Shown here: one piece after another, positions 45,188 through 53,727 of the stretch
Numbering within the stretch: the stretch's first letter is position 1
How the letters are laid out: each line of letters opens with the position of its first letter
From: Taklimakanibacter deserti
Lineage (GTDB): Bacteria > Pseudomonadota > Alphaproteobacteria > Rhizobiales > Aestuariivirgaceae
DNA length: 64,000 bases
Assembly (NCBI GenBank): GCA_003574785.1
Contig: QORU01000019.1
Coordinates: 1 to 64,000 of the forward strand
Direction of reading: 5' to 3'
The notes under the pieces: model-generated
What the model was told of the DNA's origin: nothing
Database searches by the model: none
Seen by the model: only the letters and a program-made list of their open reading frames with translations
Position numbers and translations under genes: made by a program

Positions 45188-45970
45188 ATGGATCTCGGTA
45201 TCAAAGGGCGACATGCCCTGGTCTCGGGCGGCAGCAAGGGGCTCGGCCGCGCGGCGGCGCGCGCGCTGGCGGGCGAGGGTGTCGATGTGACACTCATCGC
45301 GCGCCATCTCGAAACGCTGGAAAAGACTGCCGCCGAAATCCGCGGTGAGACCGGCGTCAAGGTCGATGTCATCGCCGCCGACGTCACGACGCCCGAAGGC
45401 CGCGCGGCCGTGCTCAAGGCCTGTCCCGATCCCGACATACTCATCACCAATCCGGGCAAGCGGCAGACGCCAGACAATTTTCGTGACCTGAGCCGCGCCG
45501 ACTGGGACGAATGGATGGAAGCGCATTTCTATGCGGCACTCGAACTCATCCGCGCCATCGTGCCCGGCATGTGCGAGCGCAAATTCGGCCGGATTGTGAA
45601 TATCTCGGTGAGCTTCATCAAGTTTCCGCAAGTGAATTTCGGCCATAGCCACGCTGCCCGGCTGGCGCTGGCGGGCGCCATCGCGTCGATGGTGCGGGAG
45701 CTGGTCGCACATAATGTCGTAATCAACAGCGTGCTGCCGGGCTTCTTCGACACCGATGCGCTGCAGACCAATCTTCATGCCCATGCGGCGCGCGGCAACA
45801 CGACCTATGAGGCGATCGTCGCCGACCGTCTCAAGAGCACGCCAGCCGGCCGTTTCGCGAGCCCAAAGGAATGCGGCGATCTCATCGCCTTCCTGTGCAG
45901 CGCCCAGAACGGCTATATGACGGGGCAGAACATCGTCAATGACGGCGGCGTCTATCAGGGGCTGTTCTGA
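45188..45970 (+). CDS. SDR family protein lacking the YxxxK catalytic motif
   Basis: 260 residues. The glycine-rich motif HALVSGGSKGLGRAAAR is intact. However, where other SDRs have Tyr-x-x-x-Lys, this protein reads VNFGHSHAARLALAGA, with neither the tyrosine nor the lysine in register. An SDR subgroup reading GLSNGAR at this place is known to me and may share its altered chemistry. It lies 11 bp after the DapA-family gene and 4 bp before the next SDR, so it is co-expressed. It could be a dehydrogenase with a different catalytic base, or a non-catalytic partner. Confidence 0.85.
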   Translation: MDLGIKGRHALVSGGSKGLGRAAARALAGEGVDVTLIARHLETLEKTAAEIRGETGVKVDVIAADVTTPEGRAAVLKACPDPDILITNPGKRQTPDNFRDLSRADWDEWMEAHFYAALELIRAIVPGMCERKFGRIVNISVSFIKFPQVNFGHSHAARLALAGAIASMVRELVAHNVVINSVLPGFFDTDALQTNLHAHAARGNTTYEAIVADRLKSTPAGRFASPKECGDLIAFLCSAQNGYMTGQNIVNDGGVYQGLF

Positions 45971-45974
45971 GACC

Positions 45975-46709
45975 ATGGTCGAGCAACCGCCCAGAGACGA
46001 GATGCTGAGACCCGAGGGCAGGGTGGTCATGATCTCGGGCGCCTCGCGCGGCATCGGGCGCGCCATTGCGCAGCGCCTGCTCCGAGAGGGTTATTTCCTG
46101 TCGCTAGGTGTGCGGCGGCCCCAAGATCTGGCGGAATTGGATTCCGCCCAGACGCTCATTCATCATTTCGACGCGGCGCAGCCGGAAACGGCGGCCTTAT
46201 GGATCGAGGCGACCTTGGCCCATTTCGGCCGGATCGATGCCTTGATCAACAATGCCGGCATCTTGCGGCCTTTGGATTTGCGCAGCGGCGATGAGAGCGT
46301 GCTCGACGAGATGTGGGCGGTGAATGTCAAGGCGCCGTACCGTCTGATCCGCATGGCGCTGCCTCATCTCGAGAAATCGGGCAATGGCCGCATCATCAAT
46401 ATCGCCTCGACCGACGGCAAGCGCTATCGCGACACCGTATCGGTCGCCTATGCGATGACCAAGCATGCCGTGCTGGCTCTAACCCATGCCGCGAAATTCG
46501 CCGGCTGGGAAAAGGGCGTGCGCGTCACCGCTCTGTGTCCGGGCGCCGTCGACACCGATTTCGTCGCCGCGGTTCCGGGCGTCACGCCCTCGGCCAACCG
46601 GATATCGCCCGCGACCATTGGCGAGACGGTCTCTTTCCTGCTCCGGCTCCCCAACACCGCCTCGGTGGCCGAGCTTGTGATGAACACCAGGCTCGAAAGC
46701 TGGATCTGA
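45975..46709 (+). CDS. SDR family oxidoreductase
   Basis: 244 residues from ATG 45975. The cofactor motif is VVMISGASRGIGRAIA, the structural motif INNAGIL, and the catalytic YxxxK is intact in VAYAMTKHAVLAL. It directly follows the atypical SDR and may complement it. It is the last gene of the transporter-DapA-SDR operon. The following 139 bp contain the regulatory dyad of the next unit. Confidence 0.91.
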   Translation: MVEQPPRDEMLRPEGRVVMISGASRGIGRAIAQRLLREGYFLSLGVRRPQDLAELDSAQTLIHHFDAAQPETAALWIEATLAHFGRIDALINNAGILRPLDLRSGDESVLDEMWAVNVKAPYRLIRMALPHLEKSGNGRIINIASTDGKRYRDTVSVAYAMTKHAVLALTHAAKFAGWEKGVRVTALCPGAVDTDFVAAVPGVTPSANRISPATIGETVSFLLRLPNTASVAELVMNTRLESWI

Positions 46710-46788
46710 GCCTCCCCCGGGATCTCACATAATAATAAGAGTGGTCCGCCATGCGTCGGCCGCCAGCCACCCTTGTGACGACAGGGTA

Positions 46789-46839
46789 GTGACAGATGCC
46801 TGTTCTATCTGATATGATGTTTGGAACATTATATCAGAT
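46789..46839 (+). promoter_or_regulatory. Promoter and 33-bp dyad upstream of the XRE regulator
   Basis: Arms ATCTGATATGATGTT (46807-46821) and AACATTATATCAGAT (46825-46839) are inverted repeats of 15 bases with one mismatch, around a 3-base centre. GTGACA (46789-46794) and TATGAT (46813-46818) form a possible promoter with an 18-bp spacer, so the dyad overlaps the -10 box. It is 9 bp upstream of the XRE gene, strongly suggesting autoregulation. Confidence 0.72.
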
Positions 46840-46848
46840 GTCTCAGGC

Positions 46849-47094
46849 ATGATGACTGCGGGACAACTCAGGGCTGCGCGCGCGATGTTGGGGATCGACC
46901 AGCGCAAGCTCGCCGAAATGGCCGATCTCTCGCTTCCGACCATCCAGCGCATGGAGGCGAGCGAAGGCGTCGTCCGCGGCAATGTCGAATCTCTCACCAA
47001 ACTCATCGCGGCCCTGAACGAGGCCGGCATCGAACTGATCGGCGACGGCGCCGTGAGTCAGACCGGCGGCCGCGGGGTTCGCTTGAGGACGTAG
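46849..47094 (+). CDS. Small XRE-family helix-turn-helix regulator
   Basis: 81 residues, almost all one helix-turn-helix domain (MLGIDQRKLAEMADLSLPTIQRMEAS), with a short IELIGDGA tail and no effector domain. It begins 9 bp after the dyad and ends 14 bp before the hydrogenase-4-like membrane subunit gene, so it is probably the first gene of that operon. It likely represses its own promoter and thereby the complex. The signal it responds to is unknown. Confidence 0.88.
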   Translation: MMTAGQLRAARAMLGIDQRKLAEMADLSLPTIQRMEASEGVVRGNVESLTKLIAALNEAGIELIGDGAVSQTGGRGVRLRT

Positions 47095-47108
47095 GGCATG
47101 GGCAACAC

Positions 47109-49127
47109 ATGAACAATGTGTCGGTCGTGTTGGCCTGTGTGGCGGCTCTGCTCGTCATCGCCTTGCTGGCTGTCCTGACCCGCAGCCGGCCGTCATGGGC
47201 GAGCGGCCTGGTCTATGGCGGATGCTTCGTCATATGCGCGATCATTCTGGTGATGGCGGGCGGCCAGCTGCTCGACAGTGCGGCCCCGCCAGCTGAGATG
47301 CATTTGCCTGTCGGCCTCCCGTGGATCGGCGCGCATTTCCGCATCGACTTCCTTTCGGCCTTCTTCCTGGTCGTCATCAATCTCGGCGCGGCGCTCACGA
47401 GCCTCTATGCCTTGGGCTATGGCCGCCATGAGCAAGCGCCGCAGCGCGTCCTGCCGTTCTATGCGGCCTTCCTTGCCGGCATGAATCTCGTCCTTCTCTC
47501 GGCTGATGCCTTCAGCTTCCTCTTTGCCTGGGAGTTCATGTCGCTCACTTCCTGGGCGCTGGTGATGGCGCATCATCGCGACAGCGAGAACCGGCACGCC
47601 GGCTATGTCTATCTGGTGATGGCGAGCTTCGGCACCTTGGCGCTGCTCCTCGCCTTCGGCCTGCTGGCGGGACCGGCGGGCGGCTATGCCTTTGCCGACA
47701 TGCGGATCGCGGTTCATGCCTCCTGGCTTCCGGGTCTCGTCCTCATCCTGGTTCTGTTGGGGGCAGGGTCCAAGTCGGGCCTGGTGCCGCTTCATGTCTG
47801 GCTCCCGCTCGCCCATCCCGCGGCACCGAGCCATGTCTCCGCTCTGATGAGCGGTGTCATGACCAAGGTCGCGATCTATGGCTTCGTCAGAATCGTCTTC
47901 GATCTTCTAGGGACTCCCGCCTGGTGGTGGGCCATCGTGGTGCTCATTCCCGCAGCCTTGAGCGCCGTGCTCGGTGTCCTCAATGCCATCGTCCAGCGCG
48001 ATCTCAAGCGTCTCCTGGCCTACAGCACGGTCGAGAATATCGGCATCATCTTCATCGGCCTAGGCCTTGCTCTCGCCTTCGAGGCGAACGGCATGGCCGG
48101 GCTCGCCGCTCTGTCATTCACGGCCGCCTTGTTCCATGCTCTCAATCATTCGCTGTTCAAATCCTTGCTCTTTTTCGGGGCCGGCGCCGTCTTGAACGCA
48201 ACCGGCGAGCGCAGCATCGAGAAGCTCGGCGGCCTCATCCGGCGCATGCCGCAGACGGCATTCCTGTTCCTGGGAGGCTGTCTCGCCATTTCGGCCTTGC
48301 CGCCGCTCAACGGTTTCGCCTCGGAATGGCTCATCCTGCAGGCGATCCTCGGCAGTCCGAACCTGCCGCAATGGGGGCTCAAGCTCACCATTCCAGCTGT
48401 CGGCGCGATGCTGGCGCTCGCCGCAGCGCTGTCGGCTGCCTGCTATGTCCGCGCCTTCGGCATCAGCTTCCTCGGCCGGCCGCGATCGGACGCTGCCGCC
48501 CAAGCCCATGAGACCGATCGCCTATCCTTGACGGCGATGTTCGTGGCTCTCGGCCTCTGCCTCCTGGCGGGTGTGCTGCCGGGCTATGTCATCGATTGGC
48601 TGGCGCCCGTGGCGCGGCAAATCGTCGGCCAGTCCATGCCCGTGCAAGCCGCCATACCGTGGCTCTCGATCGTGCCGGTCGAGCAGAGCCGCAGCTCCTA
48701 CAACGGTCTCCTGATCTTCGCTTTCATCACGTTCGCAACGCTCTTCACCGTGCAGGCCATCCATCGCCTGGCCTCGCGCGCCACGCGCCGCGGCCCTGCC
48801 TGGGACTGCGGCTTTCCGCTGGCGAGCCCCTTCACGCAATATAGCGGCGACAGCTTTGCCCAGCCCTTGCGTCGGGTTTTCGGCGACGTCGCTTTCCGGG
48901 CACGCGAGAAGGTGACGATGCCGCGGCCCGGCGATCCAAGACCGGCCCGGCTCGAGGTGAGCTTGCGCGACATCCTATGGGAGACGATCTATGCGCCCAT
49001 CGCGCAGGGCATCGGCTATGCCGGCGAAAAGTTCAACGCTCTGCAGTTCCTCACCATCCGCCGTTATCTGAGCCTGGTCTTCGGTGCGCTGGTCAGCCTG
49101 CTCCTGGTGGTCGCGATATGGTCATGA
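47109..49127 (+). CDS. Hydrogenase-4-like / Ehr complex subunit B (antiporter-like, HyfB/HycC family)
   Basis: 672 residues from ATG 47109. The proton-translocating NuoL/M/N-type core includes FAWEFMSLTSWALVMAHH, PLHVWLPLAHPAAPSHVSALMSGVMTKVAIYG and RDLKRLLAYSTVENIGII (broken here for length). The extended C-terminus beyond the core is typical of HyfB/HycC. It is an inner-membrane ion-pump subunit with about 14 or more helices. It is the largest protein of the six-gene complex and is followed by the NuoH-like gene with overlapping ATGs. Confidence 0.92.
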   Translation: MNNVSVVLACVAALLVIALLAVLTRSRPSWASGLVYGGCFVICAIILVMAGGQLLDSAAPPAEMHLPVGLPWIGAHFRIDFLSAFFLVVINLGAALTSLYALGYGRHEQAPQRVLPFYAAFLAGMNLVLLSADAFSFLFAWEFMSLTSWALVMAHHRDSENRHAGYVYLVMASFGTLALLLAFGLLAGPAGGYAFADMRIAVHASWLPGLVLILVLLGAGSKSGLVPLHVWLPLAHPAAPSHVSALMSGVMTKVAIYGFVRIVFDLLGTPAWWWAIVVLIPAALSAVLGVLNAIVQRDLKRLLAYSTVENIGIIFIGLGLALAFEANGMAGLAALSFTAALFHALNHSLFKSLLFFGAGAVLNATGERSIEKLGGLIRRMPQTAFLFLGGCLAISALPPLNGFASEWLILQAILGSPNLPQWGLKLTIPAVGAMLALAAALSAACYVRAFGISFLGRPRSDAAAQAHETDRLSLTAMFVALGLCLLAGVLPGYVIDWLAPVARQIVGQSMPVQAAIPWLSIVPVEQSRSSYNGLLIFAFITFATLFTVQAIHRLASRATRRGPAWDCGFPLASPFTQYSGDSFAQPLRRVFGDVAFRAREKVTMPRPGDPRPARLEVSLRDILWETIYAPIAQGIGYAGEKFNALQFLTIRRYLSLVFGALVSLLLVVAIWS

Positions 49128-50071
49128 TGCGCGATCTCCTCCTGCAAGGGCTGCAGATGCTACTGGTGCTCGGCCTGGCACCGCTGCTCCTCGGCTTCAC
49201 CCGCTGGGTCAAGGCCGATCTCTTGCGCCGCAAGGGTCCGCCCGTCATCCAGCCCTATCGCGATCTCCTGCGCCTTTTGCGCAAGGAGGTAGTGCTGGCC
49301 GACAACGCCTCATGGCTCTTCCGCTCGGCACCCTACATGATCTTCGCCGCGACCTGGGTGGCGGCGTCGCTCGTGCCGACTTTCGCGATCGGGCTCGAAT
49401 TCAGCTGGACCGGCGACCTCATCGTCATCACCGCACTTCTGGGATCGGTGCGCTTCTTCCTGGCGCTTGCCGGCATGGATGTCGGCACCAGCTTCGGCGG
49501 CATCGGCTCGAGCCGCGAAATGCTGTTCGCCTCTCTCGCCGAGCCGGCAATGATCATGATCGTCTTCACCCTGGCGCTCGTCGCCGGAACGACGCAGCTT
49601 TCGGACGTAGCGAATTTCGTCTTCTCCCATGCCAGCCTGCGCGTGTCGCTTGCGCTTGCTCTGGTGGCGCTGATCATCGTGGCCCTTGCCGAGAATACCC
49701 GCATCCCGGTCGACAATCCCGCCACCCATCTCGAGCTCACCATGGTGCATGAGGCGATGCTGCTCGAATATTCCGGCCGCCATCTCGCCGTGATCGAATT
49801 CGCCGCCGCCTTGAAGCTCCTGCTGTACATCTCGCTGATCGCCGCGATCTTCTTTCCCTGGGGCATGGCGCAGGCAGGCGGCGGGCCTGTCGATTATGCC
49901 CTGGGCGTTGCCGCCTATGTCATCAAGCTCGCCATCGGCGGCTTCCTCCTGGTGCTCTTCGAGACCTCGATCGCCAAGATGCGGGTCTTCCGCGTGCCGG
50001 AGTTCCTGGGCGCCGCCTTGATGCTGGGTCTCCTCGGCACCTTGCTCCTTTTCGTGTCACGGACCTTCTGA
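49118..50071 (+). CDS. Hydrogenase-4-like / Ehr complex subunit C (HyfC/NuoH family)
   Basis: About 317 residues. Starts at 49118, 49124 and 49127 are all in frame and overlap the previous stop. RRKGPPVIQPYRDLLRLLRKE, AENTRIPVDNPATHLELTM and the acidic loop MVHEAMLLEYSG are NuoH/HyfC landmarks (the quinone-cavity/coupling subunit). Its presence anchors the soluble NuoB/NuoD-like arm to the membrane pumps. It overlaps the HyfE-like gene by one base. Confidence 0.92.
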   Translation: MVMMRDLLLQGLQMLLVLGLAPLLLGFTRWVKADLLRRKGPPVIQPYRDLLRLLRKEVVLADNASWLFRSAPYMIFAATWVAASLVPTFAIGLEFSWTGDLIVITALLGSVRFFLALAGMDVGTSFGGIGSSREMLFASLAEPAMIMIVFTLALVAGTTQLSDVANFVFSHASLRVSLALALVALIIVALAENTRIPVDNPATHLELTMVHEAMLLEYSGRHLAVIEFAAALKLLLYISLIAAIFFPWGMAQAGGGPVDYALGVAAYVIKLAIGGFLLVLFETSIAKMRVFRVPEFLGAALMLGLLGTLLLFVSRTF

Positions 50072-50733
50072 TGGACAGGTTTGTTCTCGATTTCGCTCAT
50101 ATGCTCGCCGGCTTCATGGTGCTGGTCAGCTTCATGCTGCTCTATCAGGACCGGATGTTCAGCCTGCTCAATGTCTTCGCGCTGCAGGCTTTGGTGCTCG
50201 CCGCCTCCGTCGCCTGGCAGGCGCATGTCCAGGCGGCGCCGCATCTTTATGTGACCGCGGCGATCGCCCTCGTGCTCAAGGCCATCATCATCCCCCTGGT
50301 GCTGCGCCGCGTCGTCGTCCGGCTCGGCATCCATCGCAATATCGAGACGGTGGGCGGCATCGGCCTCACCATGCTGTTCGGGATGGGCCTCGTCGCCCTG
50401 GCGATGGTGGTGATGCTGCGGGCTACCGCCGCCGCCGATCCCTTGGCGCGCGAGGACCTGGCCTTCGCCCTGTCGGTCGTCCTCCTCGGCCTCCTGATGA
50501 TGGTCACGCGGCGCAATGCGGTGAGTCAGATCGTCGGCTTCATGTCGCTCGAGAATGGGTTGATCCTGGCAGCCACGGGCGCCAAGGGCATGCCGCTCGT
50601 CGTCGAGATCAGCGTCGCCTTCTCGGTGCTCGTCGCCCTCATCGTGATCGGCGTCTTCCTGTTCCGCATCCGCGAGCGCTTCGATTCCGTCGATGTCCAC
50701 GCGCTCGATGAATCACGCGGAGAACGGCCATGA
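50071..50733 (+). CDS. Hydrogenase-4-like / Ehr complex subunit E (HyfE, NuoK-like)
   Basis: 220 residues with about six or seven hydrophobic helices. NAVSQIVGFMSLENGLILAA carries the NuoK/MrpC-type glutamate within a membrane helix. The N-terminal half is typical of HyfE proteins, which are longer than NuoK. It overlaps the HyfF-like gene by ATGA. It contributes to the ion channel of the complex. Confidence 0.9.
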   Translation: MDRFVLDFAHMLAGFMVLVSFMLLYQDRMFSLLNVFALQALVLAASVAWQAHVQAAPHLYVTAAIALVLKAIIIPLVLRRVVVRLGIHRNIETVGGIGLTMLFGMGLVALAMVVMLRATAAADPLAREDLAFALSVVLLGLLMMVTRRNAVSQIVGFMSLENGLILAATGAKGMPLVVEISVAFSVLVALIVIGVFLFRIRERFDSVDVHALDESRGERP

Positions 50734-52178
50734 CGGCGGTGGAGTTCACGCCGATGACGGCCTTGCTCGCCATCCCGGCACTGTCGGCGGCGATATTGGC
50801 GCTCTTGCCCGGCTACCGCCTGACGTCGCGCCTCAATGTCCTGGCGGCGCTCCTCACCTTTCTCGCTTCGCTGTCATTGTTCGTCGTACGGCCGGCCCCC
50901 GGTGACTATCTCTTTGTCGACGACCTCAATGTCGTCTTCGTGGTGCTCGGGACCTTCGTCGGCTTCACCACCAGCGCCTTCAGCGCCAGCTATATCGAGC
51001 ACGAGATCGAGACGGGCAAGCTCACGCCCACTTATCTGCGCTTCTATCACGCGATGTATCAGTCGCTGATGTTCGCGATGAATCTGGGCCTTCTCGCCAA
51101 CAATATCGGGCTGATGTGGGTGGCGGTCGAACTGGCGACGCTGACCACCGTGCTGATGGTCGGCATCTACCGCACGCCGGCGGCGCTCGAGGCGGCGTGG
51201 AAATATTTCATTCTCGGCAGCGTCGGCATCGCGCTGGCGCTGTTCGGCACCATTCTGGTCTATATGGCGGCGCGGCCGGTGATCGGCGAAGGCCAGGACG
51301 CCATGGTGTGGACGGCGCTCATCGTGCGGGCCAAGGAATTCAGCCCGGAACTGCTCAATGTCGCTTTCATCTTCCTCATGCTGGGCTATGGCACCAAGGT
51401 GGGGTTGGCGCCATTGCATGCCTGGCTGCCCGACGCCCATGCCGAAGGTCCGACGCCGATCTCGGCGGTGCTGTCCGGATTGCTGCTCAATGTCGCGCTT
51501 TATGCCGTGCTGCGCTTCAAGATGCTGCTCGCGGCCAATCCGGGCGCCATTGCCCCGGGGCCGCTGATGGTGACGCTCGGCCTCATCTCGCTGATTTTCG
51601 CAGGCCTCATGCTCTATCGCCGCCGCGACATCAAGCGGCTCTTCGCCTATTCGTCGATCGAGCATATGGGCCTCATCACTTTCGCTTTCGGCATGGGCGG
51701 GCCACTCGCCAATTTCGCCGGCCTCTTGCATATGACACTGCACAGCCTGACCAAGTCGGCGATCTTCTTCACCGTTGGCCATATCGCCCAGGCCAAAGGC
51801 ACGCAGGATCTGACCAAGATTCGCGGCCTGACTGAAAGCCATCCCGTCCTCGGCTGGGGGCTCGTGCTCGGTGTCGTGGCGATTGCCGGACTGCCGCCGC
51901 TCGGCCTGTTCATGACCGAATTCCTCATCGTGAGCTCGACCTTCGCGCGCGAGCCTATCCTCGCCGTCCTGGTGGTGATCGGCCTTCTCATCGCCTTTGG
52001 CGCGTTGCTCTTGAGGATGAGCGAAGCGGCTTTCGGTGAGGCCTCGGGCGATGTCACGCGGGTGAAGGCGTCCTATGTGCCGCTCTTCGCGCATCTCGCA
52101 CTGGTGCTCGTTGCCGGCATCTATTTGCCGGGACCGCTTGTCGCCTGGTTCCAGAATGTCGCGCGGCTCTTGGGCTAG
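50730..52178 (+). CDS. Hydrogenase-4-like / Ehr complex subunit F (HyfF, antiporter-like)
   Basis: 482 residues. NuoL/M/N-type core: LWVAVELATLTT-like segment (here LMWVAVELATLTTVLMVG), GTKVGLAPLHAWLPDAHAEG and IKRLFAYSSIEHMGLITFA. This is the second ion-pumping subunit. E. coli hydrogenase 4 has a third (HyfD), which is absent here. It is followed 12 bp later by the large-subunit gene. Confidence 0.93.
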   Translation: MTAVEFTPMTALLAIPALSAAILALLPGYRLTSRLNVLAALLTFLASLSLFVVRPAPGDYLFVDDLNVVFVVLGTFVGFTTSAFSASYIEHEIETGKLTPTYLRFYHAMYQSLMFAMNLGLLANNIGLMWVAVELATLTTVLMVGIYRTPAALEAAWKYFILGSVGIALALFGTILVYMAARPVIGEGQDAMVWTALIVRAKEFSPELLNVAFIFLMLGYGTKVGLAPLHAWLPDAHAEGPTPISAVLSGLLLNVALYAVLRFKMLLAANPGAIAPGPLMVTLGLISLIFAGLMLYRRRDIKRLFAYSSIEHMGLITFAFGMGGPLANFAGLLHMTLHSLTKSAIFFTVGHIAQAKGTQDLTKIRGLTESHPVLGWGLVLGVVAIAGLPPLGLFMTEFLIVSSTFAREPILAVLVVIGLLIAFGALLLRMSEAAFGEASGDVTRVKASYVPLFAHLALVLVAGIYLPGPLVAWFQNVARLLG

Positions 52179-52190
52179 AGGAGACGGGTC

Positions 52191-53714
52191 ATGAGCTTCA
52201 TTGCAGCGCTGGCGCAGAGGGGGAAGGCGATCAAGCTCCACCGGCCCTGGCCGCGCGTCGTGGTCGACAGCGATGTCTGGCGCGATGCCATTGCCGGGCT
52301 CGCTTCCGGCGAGGCGACGCTGTTGGGGCTGTGGAGCGACGGCGAAGCGGTTCATATGGGGCTCGCCGATGTGGCAGCGAACGCGCTTCTCGTCGTGAGC
52401 CTCGCCTGTCCCGACCGGCGCTTCCCCTCGGTCGGCGCGACGCATCCGCCCGCTTTGCGGCTCGAGCGTGCCTTACGCGACCTCCATGGCCTCGAGCCCG
52501 AGGATTGTCCCGATCCGCGGCCCTGGCTCGATCATGGACGCTGGGGTGTCCGGCATCCTCTGGCGCCGGCGATCAAGGTGCCGGCAGACGGTGTCGATTA
52601 TGTCTTCCATCCGGCCGAGGGACGGCCGTTGCATCAGATTCCGGTCGGGCCGGTCCATGCCGGCATCATCGAGCCGGGACATTTCCGCTTCCATGCCAAT
52701 GGCGAAACGGTCGTCCGTCTCGAAGAGCGCCTGGGCTATGTGCATAAGGGCGTCGATGCGCTGCTGCGGGGTGCCACGCTCGATCAGGCGGCCCGTCTCG
52801 CGGGACGCCTCTCCGGCGACAGCACGGTGGCCTATGCGCTCGCCTTCGCGCAAGCGGTGGAGCAGGCTTTCGGCATCGACGTGCCGCAGCGCGCCGTATA
52901 TCTGCGTGCCGTGATGGCCGAGCTCGAGCGCCTCGCCAATCATTTCGGCGATATCGGCGCCATCGCCAATGATGCCTCCTTCTCGCTGCTGCATGCGCAT
53001 TTCGGCGCCTTGCGCGAGCATGTCCTGCGCGTCGCCAATGCCTGTTTCGGCCATCGCCTGATGATGGATTGCGTGGTGCCGGGTGGGATCGCCAGCGACA
53101 TCACCGACGGCGGTGGGGACCGGATCCGCTCTCTGATCGCCACCGTCAAGGGCACTTTCCCCGAGCTCGTGGAACTCTATGACGAAACCACTTCGCTCCA
53201 GGACCGCACCGTGAGCACGGGTATTCTGTCACCCGAGCTTGCGCGCCAATATGGCGCCGGCGGTTTTGTCGGCCGCGCTTCCGGCCGCGAGTTCGACGCG
53301 CGGCGCTGGCCGGGTTACGCGCCCTATGGGCAGGTCAAATTCGACATTTCGCTGCGCGAAGACGGTGATGTGGATGCGCGCGTATGGATCCGCATCGAGG
53401 AGGTCGGGCAGAGCCTCGCGATCATCGGCCAGATCCTGGACCATCTCAGCGATGGCGCGATCCGGTTCGACATGAGGGGCGTGAAGCGGGCGCGAGGGGC
53501 TCGTGAAGGCGTATCGCTGACGGAAGGATTCCGCGGCGATGTCCTGGCCTGGGTCAGGCTCAATCCCGACGCCACGGTCGCTGCGGCGCATTTGCGCGAT
53601 CCGTCCTGGTTCCAGTGGCCGCTGCTCGAGGCCGCGATCGAGGGCAACATCGTCGCCGACTTCCCGCTATGCAACAAATCCTTCAACTGCTCCTATTCGG
53701 GCGTCGACATGTGA
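52191..53714 (+). CDS. Ehr complex large subunit: NuoCD/HyfG-like without nickel-ligand cysteines
   Basis: 507 residues. Residues 1-165 fit a reduced NuoC-like domain and the rest the NuoD/HyfG fold (EERLGYVHKGVDALLRGATL, AELERLANHFGDIGAIAND). NiFe large subunits have RxCGxC after this first segment and DPCxxC near the end. Here residues 205-212 read GRLSGDST and the C-terminus reads DPSWFQW, then PLCNKSFNCSYSGVDM. Neither CxxC pair exists, so the NiFe centre cannot be built. By this criterion it belongs to the energy-converting-hydrogenase-related group. Its reaction is unknown. Confidence 0.9.
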   Translation: MSFIAALAQRGKAIKLHRPWPRVVVDSDVWRDAIAGLASGEATLLGLWSDGEAVHMGLADVAANALLVVSLACPDRRFPSVGATHPPALRLERALRDLHGLEPEDCPDPRPWLDHGRWGVRHPLAPAIKVPADGVDYVFHPAEGRPLHQIPVGPVHAGIIEPGHFRFHANGETVVRLEERLGYVHKGVDALLRGATLDQAARLAGRLSGDSTVAYALAFAQAVEQAFGIDVPQRAVYLRAVMAELERLANHFGDIGAIANDASFSLLHAHFGALREHVLRVANACFGHRLMMDCVVPGGIASDITDGGGDRIRSLIATVKGTFPELVELYDETTSLQDRTVSTGILSPELARQYGAGGFVGRASGREFDARRWPGYAPYGQVKFDISLREDGDVDARVWIRIEEVGQSLAIIGQILDHLSDGAIRFDMRGVKRARGAREGVSLTEGFRGDVLAWVRLNPDATVAAAHLRDPSWFQWPLLEAAIEGNIVADFPLCNKSFNCSYSGVDM

Positions 53715-53727
53715 GGCCCTGACGATC

